A stretch of 64,000 nt of DNA from Janthinobacterium sp. LM6 (GTDB taxonomy: Bacteria; Pseudomonadota; Gammaproteobacteria; Burkholderiales; Burkholderiaceae_D). Both the position numbers and the translations under genes were made by a program. Location: assembly GCF_002002885.1 (NCBI RefSeq), contig NZ_CP019510.1:2728001-2792000 (forward strand), read 5' to 3'. Positions 8,080 to 15,919 of the stretch are shown in pieces. Below the pieces are notes generated by a model. The model made no database searches and was not told where the DNA came from. It saw only the letters and a list, made by a program, of their open reading frames with translations. How positions within the stretch are numbered: the first letter of the stretch is position 1; each line of letters opens with the position of its first letter.

Positions 8080-9284
8080 AGGCGCGCAACCTGACCCTGG
8101 TGCTGGCCGGGCTGGCCATGCTGGGCCCGTTCGCCACGGATACCTTTTTGCCGTCGTTTCCCGCGATCGGCACGCATTTCGACGTCAGCAGCGTGCTGGT
8201 ACAGCAGACCCTGAGCGTCTACCTGGCCGCCTATGCCTTCATGACCTTGTTCTACGGCACCTTGTCCGACTCGTTCGGCCGCCGTCCCGTGATCCTCGCT
8301 TCACTGCTGATCTTTGCCGTCGGCTCCATCGGCGCCGCGTTCGCGCCCAGCTTTGGCTGGCTGCTGTTCTTCCGCGGCATGCAGGGCGCCTCGGCCGGGG
8401 CGGGCAGGGTCATCGGACAAGCCATCGTGCGCGACAGTCTATCGGGCGCGGCCGCGCAAAAGATGCTGGCCAATATCATGATGGTGTTCGGCATCGCGCC
8501 CGCCATCGCCCCCATCATCGGCGGCTGGCTGCACGTGGCCTACGGCTGGCAATCGACGTTCGTGTTCACCTTTTCCGTCACCGTGCTGCTGGCGCTCGCC
8601 TGCCTGAAAGGCTTGCCGGAAAGTTTAGCTGTCGAGCAACGCCAATCTTTCCACCCAGGCAACATCGCGCGCAATTACTGGCTGGCCTTGCGCCACCGGG
8701 CTTTCCTGCTGCGTTCGCTGGCCGTGGCCTTCGCCTTTGGCGGCTTCGCCCTGTACATCGCCTCGGCGCCGCATTTCATCCTGGAACTGCTGCATTTGCC
8801 GGAAACGGCGTTTGGCTGGATGTTCATCCCCATGGTGGCGGGCCTGGTGCTGGGCTCGGCGCTGTCGGGAAAGCTGGCCCACGTAGTGAAAAGCACCGTG
8901 CTGGTGCGCTGGGGCTTGCTGGCCATGGCGGCCACGGGCGCGCTCAATATCATCTACAACCACTGGTTCGCCGCCAGCATCCCGTTCGCCGTCGTGCCCG
9001 TGATGCTGTACGCGTTCGGCATGTCGCTGGCCTTGCCGGGCATGACCATGTCGACGCTCGACATCTTCCCGCAGATGCGGGGCCTGGCGGCGTCCCTACA
9101 GAATTTCGTGCAAATGCTGGTGTTTGCGCTGGTGTCCGGTTTTGTTGCACCGTTGCTGTTCGACAGCGCATTTAAATTGGCGCTGGGACAGGCTTCGGCC
9201 GTGGCGCTGGCCGCCGTATTCTGGTGGCTGGGCAGCCGCCAGGGGGCGGGGCAGGGCGTCACTGGACTTGCCAAAACAGCATGA
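8076..9284 (+). CDS. MFS multidrug efflux transporter, Bcr/CflA type
   Basis: Inner-membrane 12-TM major facilitator of 402 residues. Signature features are an N-terminal FATDTFLPSFPAIGTHF segment, the motif A loop YGTLSDSFGRRPVIL, and GMQGASAGAGRVIGQAIVRD, all characteristic of the Bcr/CflA drug:proton antiporters. It is coupled by an ATGA overlap to the TetR gene and shares its promoter, so it is the expected target of that repressor. Substrates cannot be predicted from sequence. Confidence 0.92.
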   Translation: MKARNLTLVLAGLAMLGPFATDTFLPSFPAIGTHFDVSSVLVQQTLSVYLAAYAFMTLFYGTLSDSFGRRPVILASLLIFAVGSIGAAFAPSFGWLLFFRGMQGASAGAGRVIGQAIVRDSLSGAAAQKMLANIMMVFGIAPAIAPIIGGWLHVAYGWQSTFVFTFSVTVLLALACLKGLPESLAVEQRQSFHPGNIARNYWLALRHRAFLLRSLAVAFAFGGFALYIASAPHFILELLHLPETAFGWMFIPMVAGLVLGSALSGKLAHVVKSTVLVRWGLLAMAATGALNIIYNHWFAASIPFAVVPVMLYAFGMSLALPGMTMSTLDIFPQMRGLAASLQNFVQMLVFALVSGFVAPLLFDSAFKLALGQASAVALAAVFWWLGSRQGAGQGVTGLAKTA

Positions 9285-9406
9285 TGGGCCCTGGAAAAAG
9301 ATGGCATGCTTTCTGCTTTGTTACACTGTGACAATCAGACCCCCGCTGCGGGCACGGCAGCACGCGCGCGGGTCTAAGCAGTTTTGCAACTTTACCTTTG
9401 GCTATC

Positions 9407-10753
9407 ATGCACTTGATTAACTCCAGTTTGAACCACGCCTTGCGCGTGCCGCTGGCTGCGGAAATCCACTCGCGGCCGTTCTTGCAGCTCGACGCCCCCG
9501 AGCTGATCACCCATCTGGCCGTCTATAAAGATGACAGCGCGGCGCCGGGCGCGTCGAATATGACGGCCCAGCACGCCACCCTGGCGGCCCTGTGCACGCA
9601 TTTCGGCGTCACGCCGCCCGCCGCCGAAGCCAAGTATTTTTATTACGACTTCGGCCGCTTCCGTCTGAAATGGGAGTGCCACACGGAATTTGCCACGTTT
9701 ACGTTCGCCGAGCATCCGGGTACCGCCTTGCCCCTGGAGCAGGCGTTCGAGCGCATGCCGCTGGCGCAATTGCCGCAGCAATGGCTGGCGGGCTTGAAGG
9801 GCAAGCTGATGGTGGCCGCGCACGTGGTGCTGGAGCAGGCAACCGAGCCGGCCGAAATCTTCATGCAGGGCTTGTCGCGCGTGTTCGAAGGCAATACCCT
9901 GGCCGGCAGCAAGGTGCTGCAGGGCGGCGAATTGTGGACGGATTTTACGATCCAGTCCGACGGCTTCAGCCGTTTCGTCATCCGCGATGCGGGCATGCGC
10001 TCGCAGCAGTCGGGCCGATTGGTGCAGCGCGTGCTGGAAATCGAAACCTACCGCATGATGGCCTTGTTGGGCTTGCCCTACGCCATGCAGGCGGCGCCGT
10101 CGCTCAATGCCATCGAGAACGAACTGGCGACCCTGGCCGCCGCCATGGTCGACACGGACGACGCGCCGGGCCTGGTCAAGGCCGACGAGGGCGTGGCCGA
10201 GCAAACCTTGCTGGACCGCATCACGCGCCTGGCGGCCCGCATTGAAAAATTGTCACTCGACAATAGCTACCGTTTTTCCGCCTCGAAAGCGTACATGGGG
10301 CTTGTGAAGGCGCGCATCGACGAGTTGCGCGAAGTGCGCATCGAGGGCATTCCGACGGTCGAGGAATTCATGGACCGCCGGTTGACGCCCGCCATGAACA
10401 CGTGCGAAGCGATGGCCAGCCGCCAGGAAGCGATGGCGCAGCGCATTGCCAACACGAATGACTTGCTGCGCACGCGCGTGGGCATCGTGCAGGAATTGCA
10501 AAATCGGCAAATCCTGCAATCGATGAACGCCCGCGCGGCGCAGCAGCTGCGCCTGCAGCAAGCGGTGGAAGGCTTGTCCGTGGCCGCCATCTCGTATTAC
10601 GTGATCGGCCTGTGCAGCTACACGGGCAAGGCGGCCAAGGTGCTGGGCTTGCCCGTGAACCCGGAAATCCTCGTCGGCGCCCTGGTGCCGTTCGTGGCGG
10701 CTGGCGTCTGGCTGGGCTTGCGCCGCATGCACCACAAGCTGCACGTGGACTGA
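9407..10753 (+). CDS. DUF3422 family membrane protein
   Basis: Protein of 448 residues that matches DUF3422 across its length: an N-terminal HSRPF segment (LAAEIHSRPFLQL), a central YYDFGRFRLKWECHTEF block, a helical stretch with coiled-coil character (about 270-390), and two C-terminal transmembrane helices (AISYYVIGLCSYTGKAA and ILVGALVPFVAAGVWLGLRR). Function is unknown; family members are inner-membrane proteins of many proteobacteria. I chose ATG 9407 over a TTG three codons upstream. The 122-bp region before it holds a loose inverted repeat (AGACCC 9337-9342, GGGTCT 9370-9375) and no clear promoter. Confidence 0.85.
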   Translation: MHLINSSLNHALRVPLAAEIHSRPFLQLDAPELITHLAVYKDDSAAPGASNMTAQHATLAALCTHFGVTPPAAEAKYFYYDFGRFRLKWECHTEFATFTFAEHPGTALPLEQAFERMPLAQLPQQWLAGLKGKLMVAAHVVLEQATEPAEIFMQGLSRVFEGNTLAGSKVLQGGELWTDFTIQSDGFSRFVIRDAGMRSQQSGRLVQRVLEIETYRMMALLGLPYAMQAAPSLNAIENELATLAAAMVDTDDAPGLVKADEGVAEQTLLDRITRLAARIEKLSLDNSYRFSASKAYMGLVKARIDELREVRIEGIPTVEEFMDRRLTPAMNTCEAMASRQEAMAQRIANTNDLLRTRVGIVQELQNRQILQSMNARAAQQLRLQQAVEGLSVAAISYYVIGLCSYTGKAAKVLGLPVNPEILVGALVPFVAAGVWLGLRRMHHKLHVD

Positions 10754-10851
10754 GCCATGTAAGCACCTTGACGGCTCCGGCGGCGCGTACGCCGCGCGCC
10801 GCCAATCTTTGCTATCGTGCTGGCCTCATTGTTTGCTACAAGGAAATCAGC

Positions 10852-12345
10852 GTGCTTGCCAAGGTTGGAGATATCTATAGTGTGTTTTCGCACAGGCTGC
10901 AGCAGTATGTGGCTTGCCAGGTCACGGCCATCGACGATGCTGCGTCCGGCAGCGCCCCGCTGGCCGCCATTTTGCAGCTGGACTGGACGGGCGACGCCTT
11001 GCCCGATGCCGCGGCCGTGCAGGCGATGCGCCCGCTGGTGTGCGATTACTATTTCTGGAACAAGCGCCACGACCACAGCTTTGCCAATGCAAAAGTGCCG
11101 CGCCATTACAGCCTGGTGGCCAATGTCGCGCCCTTGGTCGATGTAGCAGTGAAAAGCTACAGCGGCGGCTGGCACATGGGCGACAGCGTGTACCGCCAGC
11201 GCCGCTGGGAACAGGTCGACCCGGCCAGGCGCCAGCGCTTCAAGGCGGCATCGAGCGAGGAAGTACGCATAGGCGGCCAGGCCGTGCGCCAGAAGACGAG
11301 CCGCATCGACGACGGCATCCTGCAGGCGCTGGGCGACCTGTCCGAACTGGACCAGCTGCCCTGCCTGACGACCATCGAGACGCGCCACGGCAGCGCGGCG
11401 CTGGCCGCCTACATCAACGGCAACCCCATCATCAACGAAGTGCACTGGCAATCGTCGACGGAGAGCGAACTCGACTTGCGCAACAGCAATGTCAGCCGCC
11501 TCGTCGTGCATGGCGCAGGCTTGCGCTCGCTGCGCCTGAACGAGGGTTTGAGCACCCTGATCCTGAATGGCGCGCCGTCGCCCGCGCTGCGCATCGACGA
11601 CCCGCATGCGGGGCGCTTCCTGCGGCTGCAGTTGTCCGGCACCCTGGCGCCATTCCATGGTCTCGACCAGCTGGCGCGCTTGTCGCTGAGCGCCATGCCG
11701 GCTGTGGATTTCGATACCGTGGCGCAACGCTTCCCCGTGCTGACGGACCTGACGGTATGGGGCAAGCCGGGCGTGGCGTCGAACCTGGCCAGCATCGCCA
11801 GACTGGACCGTTTGCGCTCCTTCACCGCGTATGAGCTGTTCGGCTACGGTGCCGACGACTTCCCCGCGCCGGCGCAGTTGCCGGCCTTGTCCAGCCTGTG
11901 CCTGACCAGCCTGCCGGCCGACGCCGCCAAGGCCATCAAGGCCCGCTATAAAAAGGCGGCGGCGCTGGGTCTGGACTTGTCCGTGACGCGGCCGCGCAAG
12001 CCGGAATGGCTGGCGGAAAACCTGCATAACGCGTTCCGCGACTGGGATGGCCGCGCACATATTTCGGCGGCGTATTCCAAAAAGGCCGCGCAGGCGTATA
12101 AAAAGCTGCTGGCCACGGCGCGCACGCTCGACGGGGTGAACGATGCCGGGACGGTGCAAGCCATGGCGCAGCAGATGGTCACTGCCTATGTCGGCGTATT
12201 CAACCAGATCGAGCGGCGTTCCAGCGTCATCGAGACGGTGGAGCGCGATGAAATCTATGTGGCGCTGGAGCAGGTGCTGGCACAGGTGGCGCTGCCGGAT
12301 GTGGCGGCGCTGTATGCCTTGTTCGACCGCTTGCGCGATTTTTAG
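10852..12345 (+). CDS. Unrecognised protein with leucine-rich-repeat-like centre
   Basis: I do not recognise this 497-residue protein. GTG at 10852 is the start because AAGGA lies 7 bp before it; the frame is open further upstream but overlaps the DUF3422 gene. There is no signal peptide or membrane segment. Residues from about 190 to 370 contain irregular leucine-rich repeats (SELDLRNSNVSRLVVHGAGL, LRSLRLNEGLSTLILNGA, DQLARLSLSAMPAV, PVLTDLTVWG), like a solenoid that binds other proteins. The N-terminal part has a DYYFWNKRHDHSFANAKVPRH segment, and the C-terminal 130 residues are alpha-helical with several lysine/alanine-rich helices. It stands alone, ahead of the BlaI promoter. Confidence 0.6.
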   Translation: MLAKVGDIYSVFSHRLQQYVACQVTAIDDAASGSAPLAAILQLDWTGDALPDAAAVQAMRPLVCDYYFWNKRHDHSFANAKVPRHYSLVANVAPLVDVAVKSYSGGWHMGDSVYRQRRWEQVDPARRQRFKAASSEEVRIGGQAVRQKTSRIDDGILQALGDLSELDQLPCLTTIETRHGSAALAAYINGNPIINEVHWQSSTESELDLRNSNVSRLVVHGAGLRSLRLNEGLSTLILNGAPSPALRIDDPHAGRFLRLQLSGTLAPFHGLDQLARLSLSAMPAVDFDTVAQRFPVLTDLTVWGKPGVASNLASIARLDRLRSFTAYELFGYGADDFPAPAQLPALSSLCLTSLPADAAKAIKARYKKAAALGLDLSVTRPRKPEWLAENLHNAFRDWDGRAHISAAYSKKAAQAYKKLLATARTLDGVNDAGTVQAMAQQMVTAYVGVFNQIERRSSVIETVERDEIYVALEQVLAQVALPDVAALYALFDRLRDF

Positions 12346-12356
12346 TGACGCATGTA

Positions 12357-12402
12357 CTAGAAAAAAAGTTCTAGACAGCGCGTTCTAGAATCGGTATTCT
12401 AG
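12357..12402 (+). promoter_or_regulatory. Four CTAG boxes at 14-bp spacing over the blaI promoter
   Basis: CTAG occurs at 12357, 12371, 12385 and 12399, each exactly 14 bp apart. Three of the four are in the context (G/A)TTCTAG. A promoter can be read inside the array: TAGACA (12372-12377), 17 bp, TATTCT (12395-12400). Transcription would then start at about 12407, which is the A of the blaI ATG, and no ribosome site is visible, so the mRNA may be leaderless. The array is the natural operator for the BlaI-like repressor; this is inferred. Confidence 0.72.
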
Positions 12403-12406
12403 CGGC

Positions 12407-12799
12407 ATGTTAAAAAATACCTCCACTCCCCATCCCACGGCCGCCGAACTGGACCTGCTGCGCATCCTGTGGCAGCGCGGTCCGTCCGACGCGCGCGCCG
12501 TGTACGACGCTCTGGCCGCAGAGCGTGCTGACGCCAGCTACGCCACCGTGCTGCGCCAGTTGCAATTGATGCATGGCAAGGGCTTGCTGAGCCGCGACGA
12601 AAGCCAGCGGCCGCAGCTGTATGCCGCCGTCGAAGCGCAGGAAAAGCTGCAGACGAGTCTGCTCAAGGACTTGATCGGCAAGGTGTTTTCCGGTTCCGGC
12701 AAGGCGCTCGTGCTGACGGCGCTACGCGAGCACGTGAGCGACGCGGAACGCCTGGAAATTGAAAAAATCCTGCGCAGCAAGGATGGCAAACAGCCATGA
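12407..12799 (+). CDS. BlaI/MecI/CopY family repressor
   Basis: Penicillinase-repressor family protein of 130 residues. The N-terminal winged helix is clear: TAAELDLLRILWQRGPSDARAVYDAL, then ASYATVLRQLQLMHGKGLL (recognition helix) and the wing DESQRPQLYAA. The C-terminal helices (about 75-125) form the dimerisation domain, which a cognate peptidase would cleave or destabilise. It represses genes until the linked membrane sensor is activated. The stop overlaps the ATG of the sensor gene by 4 bp. The operator array described at 12357-12402 covers its promoter, so it should repress itself and the genes behind it. Confidence 0.92.
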   Translation: MLKNTSTPHPTAAELDLLRILWQRGPSDARAVYDALAAERADASYATVLRQLQLMHGKGLLSRDESQRPQLYAAVEAQEKLQTSLLKDLIGKVFSGSGKALVLTALREHVSDAERLEIEKILRSKDGKQP

Positions 12800-14559
12800 A
12801 CCTGGACCTGCGCCTCGGCATCGAAGTGGGCAAGCTGGTCCCCGCGCTGGGCTGGGTCTTGCTGTATTTCGTCTGGCAGGGCTTGATCGTCGGCGCCGTA
12901 TCTGCCGTATTGCTCTGGCTGCTGCGCCACGCCAGCGCGCGCTGGCGCTATGCCGTCTGCGCGCTGGCACTGCTGCTGTGCCTGTGTATTCCTTTTGTGC
13001 ACCTGCTGTCTCTGCTGTCGGGCGCATCGCCGGCCCGGCTGACGGTGGACGCGCCGCCCGCCTGGCGCGCCGCGCTGCAAGCGTGGATGCCGGCCCTGGT
13101 GCTGGCCTGGAGCGCCGGTGTCGCCCTGATGAGCTTGCGCCTGTGCCTGGGCCTGGCCTGGGTCGGCAAGCTGCGCCGTCAGGCAGTGGCCGCGCCGGCC
13201 ATCTGGCAGGCGCGCCTCGATGCGCTGGCGCTGCGCATGGGCTTGCGTGGCAGTCAGCACGTGCCGCTGAAGCTGCATGGGGGATTGTCCAGCCCGGTGA
13301 CGGTGGGATTCTGGCGCCCCGTCATCCTGCTGCCGGCCGCCTTGCTGAGCGGCATGCCCGTCGCCTTGCTCGAAGCCTTGCTGGCGCATGAACTGGCGCA
13401 CGTGCGGCGCTGGGATTACCTGGTCAACCTGCTGCAAAGCGTGGCCGAGGCGCTGCTGTTTTTTCACCCCGTTGTCTGGTGGCTGTCGGCGCGCATGCGG
13501 GCCGAACGGGAGCAGGTGGCCGACGCGCTGGCCGCGCAAGCGCTGCAAGACCCGCAGCAGCTGGCCACGGCGCTGCATGCCTTGTCCTTGCACGCTGCCG
13601 CGCCGCAGCATGCCGGCTTGCTGATGTCGGCCCGGGGCGGGGCGTTGCTGACGCGCATCGAACGCCTGATGGCCCCCGGGCTTGATACGGCCGGCTGGAA
13701 GCTGGCCGTGCCCGCCTTGCTGCTGGCCTGCGCCACCCTGCTGCTGCAGGTGCAGGGCAAGCCCGCCGTCAATGGGACGATCCTGGCCGACGCTGCCTCC
13801 GCCATGCTGGACTTGCCCGTCAGCGCGAAACACATGCTGGTATTTGACGACAGCACGGGCCAGGTGCTGATGGCGAAAGATGCGGACGCCGTCGTGCCCA
13901 TCGCCTCGATCACCAAGCTGATGACGGCCATGGTGGTGCTCGATGCGGGCCTTGACCCGGAGGAACAGCTGCGCATCGCGCGCGCCGATGGCGATGCGTC
14001 CTTGCAGCGCCACAGCCTGCTGGCCGAGGGCGTGGCCGTGTCGCGCGGCGCGCTGTTGCAACTGGCGCTGCTGCCATCCGAAAACCGCGCCGCCGCCGCG
14101 CTGGCGCGCACTTATCCCGGCGGCAACGCGGCTTTTCAGCAAGCCTTGCAGGCGAAGATACGCCAGCTGGGCTTGACGCGCACCACCTTGACGGACCCGG
14201 TCGGCAGTTCGCCCGCGAATACGTCCACGGCCAGCGAGGTAGCGAAGATCGTCGCGGCGGCCGCGCGCTATCCGGACATCGCGCGCATCACCAGCCACCC
14301 GCAAGCGAGCGTGGCCGTCAATGGCAAGGTCCGCACCTTGCACAACACGAATCCCTTGGTGGGCGGCCAGGGCTGGGACATTTTGCTGTCCAAGACGGGC
14401 AGCAGCCACGCGGCGGGCAGCTGCCTGACGATGCGCATGCGCAGCGGCGGCAAGCACGTCACCGTGGTGCTGCTCGATGCCGCCGGCGCGCAGCGGCGCT
14501 CGCTCGACGCCGGACACATCCGCGACACCCTGGCCGACAGGACCGGCCGCATGCATTGA
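12796..14559 (+). CDS. M56 (BlaR1-like) membrane peptidase fused to an S11 D,D-carboxypeptidase-like domain
   Basis: Hybrid protein of 587 residues. Residues 1 to about 320 are a BlaR1/MecR1-type M56 metalloprotease: transmembrane helices near 10-35, 40-75 and 95-115, the zinc motif HELAH (198-202) with downstream ExxxAD (EREQVAD), and a last membrane helix near 295-318 (WKLAVPALLLACATLLL). Residues from about 335 are an exported serine peptidase of the PBP5/PBP7 (S11) group with the full penicillin-binding triad: Ser371-x-x-Lys374 (SITK), Ser428-Glu-Asn430 (SEN) and Lys533-Thr-Gly (KTG). Classical BlaR1 carries a class D/transpeptidase-like sensor instead. All catalytic residues look intact, so the domain may sense beta-lactams by acylation, or sense or process peptidoglycan peptides. 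It is cotranscribed with blaI, and a B3 beta-lactamase follows. Confidence 0.88.
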   Translation: MNLDLRLGIEVGKLVPALGWVLLYFVWQGLIVGAVSAVLLWLLRHASARWRYAVCALALLLCLCIPFVHLLSLLSGASPARLTVDAPPAWRAALQAWMPALVLAWSAGVALMSLRLCLGLAWVGKLRRQAVAAPAIWQARLDALALRMGLRGSQHVPLKLHGGLSSPVTVGFWRPVILLPAALLSGMPVALLEALLAHELAHVRRWDYLVNLLQSVAEALLFFHPVVWWLSARMRAEREQVADALAAQALQDPQQLATALHALSLHAAAPQHAGLLMSARGGALLTRIERLMAPGLDTAGWKLAVPALLLACATLLLQVQGKPAVNGTILADAASAMLDLPVSAKHMLVFDDSTGQVLMAKDADAVVPIASITKLMTAMVVLDAGLDPEEQLRIARADGDASLQRHSLLAEGVAVSRGALLQLALLPSENRAAAALARTYPGGNAAFQQALQAKIRQLGLTRTTLTDPVGSSPANTSTASEVAKIVAAAARYPDIARITSHPQASVAVNGKVRTLHNTNPLVGGQGWDILLSKTGSSHAAGSCLTMRMRSGGKHVTVVLLDAAGAQRRSLDAGHIRDTLADRTGRMH

Positions 14560-14570
14560 TACCCCCCCCC

Positions 14571-14600
14571 GGGCGCGCCAGTGCGGGCGCCCTTCTTTTT
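14571..14600 (+). terminator. Possible terminator/attenuator between sensor gene and beta-lactamase
   Basis: GGGCGC (14571-14576) pairs with GCGCCC (14587-14592) and is followed by TTCTTTTT (14593-14600). The stem is short with a 10-nt loop, so termination would be partial; a run of nine C residues (14562-14570) precedes it. It would set how much blaI-driven transcription reaches the beta-lactamase gene. Confidence 0.55.
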
Positions 14601-14618
14601 GACACTCTGGAGATGAAG

Positions 14619-15575
14619 ATGACACTATTGGCGAAGTTGATGCTGGCTACGGTTGCGACCATGGCGGCTGGCACGGTGCAGGCGAAGACACCCGCACCGG
14701 TGCAGGATAAACCTGTTAATTGCGACAATTGCAAGGAATGGAACGCGCCCGTCAAGCCGTTCAATGTCTTTGGCAATACCTGGTATGTGGGCACGGCGGG
14801 CTTGTCCGCCGTGCTGGTGACGAGTCCGAAGGGCCATATCCTGCTCGACGGCGCGCTGCCGCAATCGGCTCCCTTGATCATCGACAATATCAAGGCGCTG
14901 GGCTTTCGCATCGAGGATGTGAAAGTCATCCTCAATTCGCACGCCCATTGGGACCATGCGGGCGGCATTGCCGCGCTGCAACGGGCCAGCGGCGCCACCG
15001 TGATGGCCAGCGCCTCGGGCGCCCTGGGGCTGCAAAGCGGCACGAATGGCAAGGATGACCCGCAATACCAGGCCAATCCCGTCGTGCATGTCGCCAAGGT
15101 GCGCAAGGTCAGCCTGGTGGGCGAGGGCGATGCCGTCAAGGTTGGACCGTTGACCTTGACGGCCCACATGACGCCGGGCCACACGCCAGGCGGCACGACG
15201 TGGACGTGGACCTCGTGCGAAGGCGACCGCTGCCTGGATGTCGTGTATGCGGACAGCCTGAACCCGTATGCGAGCGGCGATTTCCGCTATACGGGCAAGG
15301 GCAAGGGAGGTTCGCCAGATATTTCGGCTTCGTTCGAAGCGAGCATCGCCAAGGTGGCGGCCTTGCCATGCGACATCATCATCCCCGTGCATCCGGGCAC
15401 GACGGACGTGCTGGGCAAGGCCGCCAGGCGCAGCGGCACGGACAATCCCCTGATCGACGCCAGCGCCTGCCGCGCCTATGCGGCCGAAGCGGGCGGCTTG
15501 CTGGCCAAGCGCCTGGCGAAGGAACGGGACGAGGCGGCGCCTCTTGAAGCCAAGGCCGCCGTGCACGCACATTAA
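14619..15575 (+). CDS. Subclass B3 metallo-beta-lactamase (THIN-B-like)
   Basis: Exported zinc enzyme of 318 residues that hydrolyses penicillins, cephalosporins and usually carbapenems. ATG 14619 is preferred: GGAG lies 6 bp before it, while ATG 14613 directly abuts GGAG. A signal peptide (MTLLAKLMLATVATMAAGTVQA) starts there. The B3 zinc ligands are present: His108-x-His110-x-Asp112-His113 (NSHAHWDHAGG), His188 (TPGHTPGGTTW) and His258 (IPVHPGTTD). The Asp112-His113 pair replaces the cysteine site, as in B3. The sequence looks very like the Janthinobacterium lividum THIN-B enzyme as I recall it; identity was not computed. It lies 59 bp after the sensor gene, suggesting control by the BlaI-like repressor. 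Confidence 0.93.
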   Translation: MTLLAKLMLATVATMAAGTVQAKTPAPVQDKPVNCDNCKEWNAPVKPFNVFGNTWYVGTAGLSAVLVTSPKGHILLDGALPQSAPLIIDNIKALGFRIEDVKVILNSHAHWDHAGGIAALQRASGATVMASASGALGLQSGTNGKDDPQYQANPVVHVAKVRKVSLVGEGDAVKVGPLTLTAHMTPGHTPGGTTWTWTSCEGDRCLDVVYADSLNPYASGDFRYTGKGKGGSPDISASFEASIAKVAALPCDIIIPVHPGTTDVLGKAARRSGTDNPLIDASACRAYAAEAGGLLAKRLAKERDEAAPLEAKAAVHAH

Positions 15576-15580
15576 CCGTT

Positions 15581-15907
15581 CTATTCTGCCGCCTGCCGCT
15601 GTTTTTGCAGGCGTTTGACGAACACCGTCATTTCCTTGACGGCTTGCAAGTCGCCTTGCTGTTGGGCGACTGTGACGCCCGTGGTCCAGGCGGCCTGCGC
15701 TTCATCCAGCCTGCCCAGCTGGTGCAAGGCCTTGCCCAGCAACTTCCAGGCGGCGGAATAGCCCGGTTGCTGCACGGTGGCTTGCGCCAGGTGCAAGGCC
15801 GCTTGCTCGGCGTCATTGTCTTTCAGGCAAGCATCGCCCAGGCCAAAGCGCAGCAGCGCGCTGTCGCGCCCCTGCGCCAGCAGTTTTTCAAGTTGTTCAC
15901 GCAGCAT
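15581..15907 (-). CDS. Small TPR-repeat protein
   Basis: Protein of 108 residues made almost wholly of two to three tetratricopeptide-like helical pairs: LLRFGLGDACLKDNDAEQAA, then YSAAWKLLGKALHQLGRLDEAQ and AWTTGVTVAQQQGDLQAVKE. It has no signal peptide. TPRs mediate protein-protein contacts; the partner is unknown. The stop is 5 bp from the convergent beta-lactamase stop. A 30-bp inverted repeat sits 12 bp before its ATG, between it and the MDR gene that lies upstream on the same strand. Confidence 0.8.
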   Translation of the reverse strand: MLREQLEKLLAQGRDSALLRFGLGDACLKDNDAEQAALHLAQATVQQPGYSAAWKLLGKALHQLGRLDEAQAAWTTGVTVAQQQGDLQAVKEMTVFVKRLQKQRQAAE

Positions 15908-15919
15908 TTTCGCCTCAGA

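Noticed and set aside
9337..9375. AGACCC ... GGGTCT inverted repeat as a third member of the GGGTC palindrome family
   Set aside because: The arms are only 6 bp and 27 bp apart, unlike the two compact perfect palindromes; it may be coincidence in GC-rich DNA.
14562..14570. Run of nine C residues as a possible phase-variable tract
   Set aside because: It lies after the sensor stop codon and before the preferred beta-lactamase start (14619), so slippage would change no reading frame that is likely to be used.
12538..14625. Long open frame on the minus strand (about 695 codons)
   Set aside because: It is antisense to blaI and the M56-S11 gene, its translation is a low-complexity Arg/Gln/Gly/His mix typical of high-GC shadow frames, and the plus-strand genes have full motif support.
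14599..14628. TTGACA (14599-14604) as the -35 of a private beta-lactamase promoter
   Set aside because: A consensus -35, but the matching -10 position falls inside the signal-peptide codons and shows no TATAAT-like hexamer.
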